Positions 55,784 to 64,000 of a stretch of DNA of 64,000 nt are shown one piece after another. This stretch comes from Hygrocybe punicea (taxonomy: Eukaryota; Basidiomycota; Agaricomycetes; Agaricales; Hygrophoraceae): contig OY744470.1 of NCBI GenBank assembly GCA_963556145.1, positions 930,001 through 994,000 of the forward strand, in the 5' to 3' direction. How positions within the stretch are numbered: position 1 is the stretch's first letter; each line of letters begins with the position of its first letter. Below the pieces are notes generated by a model. It did no database searches and had not been told where the DNA came from. It worked only from the letters and a program-made list of their open reading frames with translations. A program made the translations under genes and the position numbers.

Positions 55784-58022
55784 TTATTCCATCAGAATGT
55801 CGTTGTCACCATCAACAATGTCATCATCTCCCTCCTCGGCCACCAAGTCTTCATCGCCATCCTCGAGTTCATAGTCAGATGAGTCCAACGAAGCGCATAA
55901 AATCTCGACGGCATCAATCTTCTTCTGCCTGGCATACAGACTCGCGCTCTCTAGAATTTTTGCCCACTGGCCCTCTTTGAGCTTCCCAATTAATTTTAGC
56001 AGGGACGACACTTTCTTGACAAAGATGTCTTTGCCGTCAACTCTTTCAATACGATCGGCCCAATTTGTCTTCGAGAAGTATCCGGGCGGCCCACGAGGAA
56101 TATGCTTCACACCATCCTGATGGTACAACAGTGCACGTTTACTCCAATAAAGCGGAGATTGTGTAGTTGGGTGGATCAGGAAAAGTAGTTACGTGAGCTT
56201 ACTGCTTGTAGAGCTAGCACCAGGGCCCCTACGGGTTTATCGGTCAAACGCTGAGCAAGATGGATACTTGAAATGGTGGAGATATGGGTAGAAAGAGTGG
56301 CCAACACGAGGGAAGACTGGAAAATTCCCTGGAAAAAAAAGTGGAAGGTGAGCATTGGCAGCCGAAACGAGATGTAGAAATGTCATACAATTGGCACTTG
56401 ACCATCAGAGACTGTTTTGTAGTAGAATGGGCAGCTTCTATCATCATCGCCCAACATCCAAGTTACGTAGGTAGCACGGGCTTCGGGTGTGTCCAAGTCT
56501 AACTCGATGAACAGCTTTTCAAGCTGGTTCATGGCAGTCGAGGCGAATTTGTTGCGCCAGTCTGCCAAGCGATCATCGGCCTCAAAAACATTCAGTCTGA
56601 GATCCCTGTAAGAGGCGCAAAATATACGTACCAGTTTAGAAACGGTCCACAAAAGATCGTCCTTGAGCTGAGAGTTGAAATCGGGGAAACTGGCATACCA
56701 CGTTTGGCGGAGTTGTTCATCGGTGGGCTGTTCCCATGGCGCCAAGGTGCCCATTAATTCGCGAAGCTGGGGTACGAATCTGCTGCGGAAGCCTTCCCGA
56801 ACTGCTGCCGGTAAATGGTTCATAGTAAGGTCATCCTTTTTTACTTCACCGCCGCGAACGCCACGCTTAGCTTCCAGTGAGTCATGGCTGTCAAGATGGA
56901 TCTTGACGAGAGAGCGAATGCCCGGCTGTATAGTGGTCAACGGAGATGGACTCGGACATGAAAGAAAAAGACAGCTAACCGTCGCTGGTTTCAACGTAGT
57001 GCCGCCACCATAGTAGCGGACAGGCTTTTTGCTGGCAGCCTGAGAGAGGGCCAACCTTTCTTGCGTGTCGTCGCCATCACTGATGCCACCCAGCGCATTT
57101 TCATCATGTTCGGGGGTAGTTATCCTGTCACTGGTTGACATTGGGTGAGAAATGGTTGCCGGCGTTTTCCAGTTAGTACGAAGTCCTCCAATCTTGGCCA
57201 TACTAGTAGCAGGCTTGCCCTTCTTCTTGAGCGGTGGTCTTGAAACAGCACAACATTTAAATGAGAGAGTAAACAACTTATAGTTAGAATGGCAGTATTC
57301 GTGAGATGACATAGTAAAAGACTTAGCGCTCACCCGTCAACATCACCATCAATGATTTTCCGCTTTTGGGTGGGCAGCTGATCATCATCAAGGTAGGCAA
57401 GGGCGTATTGGGCGATGACTTCTTTCCTAAACTCAGTCTTCTTAGCTTTTTTTTCGACCCGCTTCCTCTCCCTCTCGGCGTCAGCATCGTTTGGCTCACA
57501 ATCCTCCACCGTTCCCTGCTTTGTTACTGTCCGAGCCTCCGCTGCCATTGAGGCCGCCACTGGGAAGGTAACCATTTCCTCCAAGTCTTCGTCAGTATCT
57601 GAAATCAATAAATTGACGTGGTACTTGGATAGGGCTTCTGAAAAGTCAGTGCAAGACATACCGTCCATTGCTGCCAAGTCCAACGCTGCTGCCTTTATCT
57701 CGGCCACTCTCTTCGCGGCTGCATTCTGGGCAACAGGCCTGGAAGTCTTTATTTTCGTGCTGACAGGTGGGTGGTCCGCAGTGCTGTCAATTAACCTGTC
57801 CTGATCATTCATCTCGTTTTCCTTCCTAGACACGCCCAGGATAGCCGCTGTCCTAGTGTCGGATAGCCTTTGCTTTTCTTGTTCTTTCAGTGCATTTGTG
57901 GCCGCAACTTCGGCAGAGGTCCTTCGGGGTTTAGGTTTGTCGGGCGCTCCAGGCATTGTATCACGTCCCGGCCTCAGGCTGAGGGTCATTTGAGGAACCA
58001 CAGTTTGTTTTTTAGGGGGCAT
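55784..58022 (-). CDS. Companion protein of Plavaka-like transposon B (unknown function)
   Basis: Homologue of the gene at 1457-3478, again divergent from the transposase. Exons as read: 58022-57334, 57238-56980, 56925-56632, 56580-56398, 56328-56203 and from about 56143 to the stop at 55784. It begins MPPKK and has an Ala/Lys/Glu-rich first exon (RVEKKAKKTEFRKEVIAQYA). Conserved blocks with element A: RFVPQLRELMG.LAPWEQPT, DDRLADWRNKF, FYYK, GIFQSSLV...GALVLALQA, GYFSKTNWADRI and GQWAKI, then an acidic tail (ELEDGDEDLVAEEGDDD). The intron after SKL lies at the same place and phase as the one after RQL in element A, and the exon ending ALVLALQA matches ALILSIQA. The junction into the last exon appears one base out of phase, so a small error or a different splice site is possible. 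No named domain recognised; a DNA-binding transposition helper is the best guess. Confidence 0.65.
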
Positions 58023-59131
58023 TGAGGAAATTGGTAGAATTTTGTGCAGCGTACGTCTCCGTGATGAAGTCTTATATGAGTTTTCTGACAGCGGCTTTCA
58101 AGTTCAGACCCGGCTATTCCGAAGTCCGACGTCTTTGCGTCTGACTCCAAGCCCAAGTCCGTGACTCGGACTTGGACTCTCCAAATTCACCACCCACCAA
58201 TTGGTTTGCTGCACTCAGACACGATCCCTCTGGCTGCATTGCTCACGGCACTGCCAACTTATTCACGCTCGGCTCTTTTTGTTGCCTTCCCAGACCCGGC
58301 TCTTCCGAAGTCCGACATCTTTGCGTACCACCCACCACCTGGCTTTTTTCACGACACGACTTCATTCTCATCCACTAGGTTTTCTACGCTCGGACACCAT
58401 CCGTCTGGCTGCATTGCTCACGGCACTGCCAACTTATTCGCGCTCGGCTCTTTTTGTTGCCTTCCCAGACCCGGCTCTTCCGAAGTCCGACATCTTTGCG
58501 TACCACCCACCACCTGTCTTTTTTCACGACACGACTTCATTCTCATCCACTAGGTTTTCTACGCTCGGACACCATCTGTCTGGCTGCATTGCTCACGGCA
58601 CTGCCAACTTATTTACGCTCGGCTCTTTTTGTTGCCTTCCCAGCTCCGTCCTTTGCCCAGCTTTTTTCAAGACATCACGTTACGGTTGCGATATTACAAC
58701 ACCTTCAAGTTGTTCCCACCCTTGTAGGTTGACCCCACCCTTTCCCACACCCCGCAACTGACGCTCTTGTGCTTGCCCCTGCAGAGTCTTCTTTCTCGTT
58801 AGTCAACACTATAACCGCGGCTTTATCCATCTGGGTTTTACATACTCTTCCACAATCTTCAACTTCTGCCCCTCTATCCCTTCTACCACTGCTCGCACAT
58901 TGCGCATATTGGCCTCCGAGAGCTCACCTACCAACTCTGACTGTGGTAGTATAGTAGTCGTCAAACGGTTAGTATAATATATTCAACTCAGTATCTCTCA
59001 TGTCACTTATTTCGGACCATATTTTTTAATTGGGTCGTCTTCAAGGCTATTGTTGTCGGCTGTGTACAGGGCCATTGCTTGTCCATTGTGTGCTGTACTT
59101 TATCCCTCCTACTCTGAGTTCTCTTTATGCC
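58023..59131. promoter_or_regulatory. Shared divergent promoter region of element B
   Basis: The 1.1 kb between the two start codons must serve both genes. Its left half is a 175-base tandem repeat. In element A the same interval is only 123 bases (3479-3601), so the space here is expanded. No TATA box or initiator is claimed. Confidence 0.5.
58205..58660. repeat. 175-base tandem repeat, about 2.6 copies
   Basis: TGGCTGCATTGCTCACGGCA begins at 58231, 58406 and 58581, exactly 175 bases apart. Units include CTTATT(C/T)(A/G)CGCTCGGCTC and CCACCACCTG. Copies are more than 95 percent alike by eye. Open frames through it are artefacts. Confidence 0.9.
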
Positions 59132-62100
59132 ATGGGCCTATCCCGCAGGGCCTTTCAGCCGGCTATATTTGTGTGCCCAATAAGAGAATGTCAAAAGATA
59201 TGTAAATCATCAGGAGGACTCACACAACATCTGCACTCAGCACATCCTACATTCCGGGCTCGCCATCGACATAGTCCATCACCTACCTCACCACCACGTC
59301 GGCATTCTTCTCCACCCCAGGATGTTCCACAACGATCAGCATCACCTGAGCATGCAGCAGAGATGTCTGGCTCACCTCCAACGCCACCTGTGGGTTCACC
59401 TGAGCCCAACTTGGAGTCACCTTCTGGGTCACCATCACCTCAATCCAGTCATCACTATCCTGCTGCTCAGGCTCTCGATATCAACATGCATCCAATTATT
59501 GATGGCACCCCATGCAATGTTCAGGGAATGGACCTTCCACCAGGTTCCCCTCCTCCCCCACGTGAGGAGCGTGCCATTGATGATTATTCACCATACAACA
59601 GTCGTGCTGAATTTGAGTTTGCTGAATTTATATTTGCTGAGGAGCAAATGTCAGCTGCAAAGCTTGACAAGCACCTTAACAATTTGGCAGCTCTCTATCC
59701 TGATTCCGATCCTCCGTTTGCGGATCACAAGGAGATGTATTCAGTCATTGATGCAACAAGAGAGGGTGATGTGCCCTGGCAGTCATTTTCTGTCTCATAT
59801 GATGGTGAACTTCCAGATGATGAGGCTGGTGAAGTCCCTTCATGGATGACTGCAAAGTATGATGTTTGGTTTCGTGATCCACTTCTTGCCATGGAGCAAC
59901 AAATTGGAAATCCGGACTTTGCCACAGAAATGGACTTTGCACCAAAACAAGTCTTTGACAAAGGGAACAAGCGTCAATATACTGATCTCATGTCTGGTAA
60001 CTGGGCATGGCAGCAAGCGGTATGGTATTTGTTATCTTTGAACAAGGTTGCTGATATAATGCACCAGGACAAAATTGCTGAAGATGAAGAAACACATGGA
60101 TCGATGTTTGTTCCTGTGGTCCTTGGCAGTGACAAGACTACAGTCTCTGTTGCTACAGGCAACAATGAGTATTACCCACTCTATGCATCAATAGGAAATG
60201 TCCACAATAATGTGCGCCGTGCCCATCGCAATGCTGTTTCTGTCATTGGATTCTTGGCACTGCCAAAGAGTAAGTGACAGTCATTTTAGATTTCTGCTTT
60301 GGATTCTAACAGCTAGGTTAGCCACAAAGGATCACCAAGCTGATTCTGATTTTCGGAAGTTCCGGCGCCAACTTTTTCATTCTTCTCTGCACCAGATTCT
60401 ATTGCCATTGCGTCCACACATGTCAGTACCAAGGGTGACACAATGTAGTGATGGACACTTTCGACGTGTTGTTTATGGCTTGGGTCCATATATTGCAGAT
60501 TATCCAGAACAGAGTCTACTCTCCTGCACTGTCCAGGGGTGGTGCCCACGGTGTGTAAAGTTTGACTTTCAAGTAATGCCTACTTTCTAAACCTGCAACA
60601 GTTGCACAGCAATGCCTGAGGATCTTGATGGACAAGCTGGGCACCGATCGCATGAACACACTGATGTTCTCCTGGGGGCTTGCAGTCTAGATGAGCTTTG
60701 GAATAATTATGGAATTGTTGGAGACCTGATTGTAAGCATTGTGTAATTTACAACCATCTAAAGCTAATATATTTGTATAGCCATTCACAGTGGGATTCCC
60801 ACGTGCTGATATTCATGAACTGTTATCTCCGGATATCCTTCATCAGCTTATCAAAGGCACTTTCAAGGACCATCTTGTGGATTGGGTTGTGGAATATATT
60901 AAGATTTCTCACCCTCCTCAAGAAGCTAATAAAATATTAGCTGATATTGACAGACGGTGACTGCTAATCATGATGTTCATTTAAGAGATTCTAATCCTAA
61001 ACTAGGATTGCTGCTGCACCACCATTTCCTGGGCTGCGCCGCTTTCCAGATGGTCGTGGGTTTAAGCAATGGACAGGTGATGACTCAAAGGCTTTGATGA
61101 AGGTGTGTTCTAAATTTGGATTTTGATGTACAATGCCAGATGATATAAAATCAGGTTTTTATTCCTGCCATTGCTGGCCATGTTCCAAGTGAAATGGTCA
61201 AAGCCATCAGCGCTTTCACTGAATTTTGCTATCTTGTACGACGTGAAATTATCAGTGAGGATACTCTGCAGTCCATTGATGCAGCAGTTGATTCCTTCCA
61301 TAATTTCCGAGAGATATTTCGGACTGTTGGTGTACGACCAGATGGTTTTTCTCTTCCTCGTCAACACTCTCTCATTCACTATCGCCGACTTATTCAAATG
61401 TTTGGTGCTCCAAATGGACTTTGCTCATCAATAACTGAATCCAAACATATCAAGGCTGTCAAAAAACCTTGGCGGAGATCCAGTCGGAACCATGCTCTAG
61501 GACAGATGCTTCTCACAAACCAGCGACTTGACAAACTTGCTGCAGCACGAGTTGACTTCACAGCTCGTGGGATGATGCAAGGCCATGGTTTTGCATTGCC
61601 TCAGCCACAACTAAATATCATTCTCGAGAATGATGAAGACATGGACCAGGGGGCTGATGAGCATCCAAAATGTCTGGGAGAAGTCAAGCTAGCAAAGACC
61701 GTAACACTTGGTGGGTATTTTCTCTGTTTAAATTGATAGTTCTCAATATCTGTACAGCTCGGGATTATCCTAGAGATCCAGTTCGACTTGGAGAACATAT
61801 TGGGCAGCCAGAGCTTCCAACACTCATTCGGCGCTTCCTCTATGACCAGCTCAATCCTAACTCAGAGGTTTCAGGTCAGGATATTGATCTGGATCAGTGT
61901 CCAAAATTTTCTGGGCATAGCGTTTATGCTTATCCTTCCGCTGTTGCAACGTTCCATGCTCCAAGTGACTTGTCTGGGAGACATGGAATGCATCATGAGA
62001 GGATACATGCAGTTTCTTCATGGCGACATGGACCTCCTCGCTATGATTGTGTTTTTGTTGAAAAGGATCCAGAACAAGAAGGTTTTCAAGGATTGCATGC

Positions 62101-62422
62101 AGCACGTGTTTTTCTTTTCTTTTCTTTCACCTATCACTCTGTTTCTTATCCTTGTGCACTAGTTCATTGGTTTTCACCAGTTGACCACAGACCATGTGAA
62201 GATACTGGTTTGTGGATTGTTGAACCTGATATTCTTCATGATGGGACTCCACTCAAAGCTGTTATTCATCTAGAATGTATTCTTCGCAGTGCACATCTTA
62301 TTGGTGTGGCTGGAGAAGATTTTCTTCCTCAAAATTTTTCTTGTCATGACTCACTGGATGCATTCCAAGCTTTTTATGTTAACAAGTATGCTGATCATCA
62401 TTCAAATGAAATTGCATTTTGA
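59132..62422 (+). CDS. Plavaka-like transposase, intact copy (element B)
   Basis: Eight exons: 59132-60019, 60068-60269, 60313-60550, 60602-60731, 60781-60956, 61006-61102, 61155-61710 and 61758-62422. The joined length is 2952 bases, 984 codons (983 residues), with all phases matching. The start at 59132 gives MGLSRRAFQPAIFV just before a C2H2 finger (CPIREC, QHLHSAH). A Pro/Ser linker follows, then DYSPYNSR, QYTDLMSGNWAWQQA, VYGLGPYIADYPEQ, ADIHELLSPDILHQLIKGTF, KQWTGDDSKALMK and SSITESKHIKAVKKPWRRSS, and the end FYVNKYADHHSNEIAF. The TGDD and SSITES blocks are candidate carriers of the catalytic acids of a DDE transposase. The protein should bind the element ends, cut and join DNA in the nucleus. 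Codons are A/T richer than in element A, which points to a separate lineage. No defect is visible. Confidence 0.9.
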
Positions 62423-62806
62423 TTCAGCAACATGAAACAATAAGTGATCTGAACACATTGATAGGGTGGATAAATGAACTAACAGCATGTGGCAGAGCAT
62501 GCACACCACCAGCTCATTGTGTTGTACATGTTATAATGTGCTGGCCAATTGTGTCAAGCAGGGAAATGCAGGTACCAGCTGTGGCACTGGCACTAGTGAT
62601 GGCCCTAGCACAGGGAAAAAATGGCTCCAGCAATGTCAGTGGAGGATGAAAAATGATGGCATTGCGAGGGGAAAGCAGAGGCACTTAGCTGATTGTTCCT
62701 TTTCTCTGAAAATGTATGGCAGCCACGCCCTTCGACCTTCCCGCGCTGTCGCGGTGGTGTGTTATTGGGTCCAGGTTTTCAGAGGGGTGAACTAGAGAGC
62801 AGGGAT
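62423..62806. other. Right end of element B and junction with the cyclin gene
   Basis: No gene. A GCGCGGG/CCGCGACAGCGCGGG-like GC-rich inverted word lies at 62738-62752. The right end of element B should be in this interval. Confidence 0.4.
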
Positions 62807-64000
62807 TCAGAAGAGAGGGAGTTTTGCTGGGTGGTGCGGGATATGCATAATAGGTTCATTGTGAGTTGTCAGCGGAAGTCCAGGTTGACTACATTTGGGT
62901 GTGGAAGAAAGAAAAACTTGCTTTGGAGCATCGTGAGGTTGGTGGGGGCATAAGGCGTTCCATAGGGGTACGCGGAAACCCTCCCCGATAGGTGGTAACA
63001 CCTTGAAGTTCTTGTTTGCGAGAATGAAGCAGCCATTTGCGCCAAACGTACCAGTAGGCTCATCAATGAAGCTCGCCATGTGAATCGTGTGATCCCCACC
63101 TGAAGATTCGGTCAACGAAGGAGAAAAAGTCAGTGTTGGTGTCGCCACATTGTTTGGACTTGAGCCGAATTGTTTCGCATTCACTGGAGTATATATTGGG
63201 GGGCCAGTCATCATTGTCGTATGCATCGGTGTCGTGGTCATCATTGTGTCATATCCTGTTGATGGTGCTTCAAGGGGAGGTTCTCTTGGTTTCAGGGATT
63301 GAGAATATTGCATCTTCATAGACGATGGTATCTGTTCCGCTAATCCGCTTGCTGGAAGCGTCGCACGACGTGCGAGGCCTCTCATGCTGAGTGTGGCTGA
63401 AGACAGAAGGTCAATGATATGTGGTTCTGTCTGTAGTCTCTTCGTCAATTTGGAAACTGCCATCAGATCACTGTCACTGTGACATCTGACAACAGTCCGT
63501 ATGATGATGTTTGGTGCTGATGTGGAGGCCGCTGGCAATGGTAGTGGTGTTTTTCCAACCCAAAGCCGCCACTCAAGAGCATCGCCCAGGGCCCGCTCAC
63601 ATCGTCCGATTTCACAGGGAGGAAGACCGGACAATTTTGCCCATGCTCGATTTGATGAGAGAAGCTAAGAAGGCCCTGCGAGGGCACAAAAGAGGTGAGG
63701 GTGATGGAGGGAGTGGCAGTAGTGGTGGACTAGGCACTTTAGGTCACCTTGAAGAGTCTTGCGAGGTCAGGTGAGTTTGTAGATTCGACAACGAGTGCGA
63801 ATCATCCTTTTCTGCCACATATGGTTCGTCATGGGGGTCTGAGCTGCCGACAGAGTCAAGAACCATGTCAACCTCGCCCTGAGCAATACGATCAGCCAAC
63901 TGAACCTCTCCCTTGATACCGTTGCCTATCTGCTCGTGTCGGACCAAATCAGGGACCTTGGAACGGATAGCTTCCAGATAACATAAAGCTGTCTGTAGGA
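62807..64000 (-). pseudogene. Pho85-type (PCL) cyclin gene, 3' part, with frameshifting loss in the cyclin box
   Basis: Minus strand, entering from the right edge. The edge exon (64000-63748) reads ALCYLEAIRSKVPDLVRHEQ and continues to SQDSS; after an intron (63747-63676) the next exon begins RAFLASLI. At about 63654 the frame changes: RAFLASLI stops fitting and SNRAWAKLSGLPP, EIGRCERALGDALEWRLWVG follow in another frame. In fungal PCL-type cyclins the strings LASLI and SNRAWAK are normally joined by about a dozen residues, so a short stretch that is not a multiple of three seems lost. The rest (to the stop at 62807) is a long Ser/Pro/Thr-rich tail (MMTTTPMHTTMMTGPPIYTP) with no domain. As read, the cyclin box is broken and the gene is non-functional, unless an assembly error is present. 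PCL cyclins guide the Pho85 kinase. Confidence 0.65.

Larger units (their letters stand above)
54980..62800 (+). mobile_element. Plavaka-like DNA transposon, element B (limits approximate)
   Basis: A second Plavaka-like element with the same head-to-head layout as element A: companion gene on the minus strand (58022-55784) and transposase on the plus strand (59132-62422). Subterminal repeats (55105-55330) lie outside the companion gene. The transposase has no break and the genes are separated by a 1.1 kb region with a tandem repeat. The exact ends and target duplication were not found: the left limit is set by the subterminal repeats and the right limit by the start of cyclin-gene sequence near 62807. 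Confidence 0.7.

Overview
The window looks like a repeat-rich stretch of a mushroom-forming basidiomycete (Agaricomycetes) genome. Reasons: genes are split by many short GT-AG introns of about 45-60 bases; two DNA transposons of the Plavaka-like type (CACTA/EnSpm group) that is typical of Agaricomycotina; an agaricomycete-type F-box gene, JmjC-like gene and lineage-specific families; and fungal Ty1/copia, Ty3/gypsy and LINE elements. No rRNA operon, CRISPR or bacterial feature is present. Roughly three quarters of the sequence is transposon or transposon relic.

Layout. 1-9660: a Ty1/copia element on the minus strand whose pol gene is split by a 5.8 kb Plavaka-like transposon (element A, 1144-6973, duplicated target GTAGAT). 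9927-11492: an intact four-exon F-box protein gene. 12155-13850: decayed gene pieces. 14356-17796: a 2.0 kb foldback element and an 0.8 kb palindromic mariner-like MITE. 19000-22710: a multi-exon JmjC/cupin-type gene, followed by a minisatellite and decayed coding sequence. 25758-44509: a non-autonomous LTR element carrying a proline-rich repeat ORF, itself invaded by a complete 14.9 kb Ty3/gypsy element (26545-41458) with 1408-bp LTRs. 45340-48804: a broken agaricomycete gene and, tail to tail with it, a LINE ORF1 relic. 50269-51403: a small hAT-like element with 8-bp target duplication. 51481-54616: an intact gene for an RNA-binding RBR ubiquitin ligase ending in a CaaX box. About 55000-62800: a second Plavaka-like transposon (element B) with an intact transposase. 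62807-64000: the end of a Pho85-type cyclin gene with an internal frameshifting loss.

Two observations stand out. First, both Plavaka-like transposons carry, head to head with the transposase, a second gene whose two copies are clearly homologous: both begin MPPKK, share a WRN core and acidic tail, and share intron positions. It is a candidate TnpA-like partner of the transposase. Second, the gypsy Pol polyprotein ends in what looks like an ASCH (PUA-fold) domain behind the integrase; the same element has an unusually long gag-protease ORF with a GC-rich insert and a third ORF in the env position.

Many coding relics are interrupted only by TGA codons, most easily explained by C-to-T change at CGA (methyl-CpG or RIP-like decay). 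Element B and the gypsy element lack such breaks and look young. All calls are from reading translations and repeats by eye; none was checked against a database.
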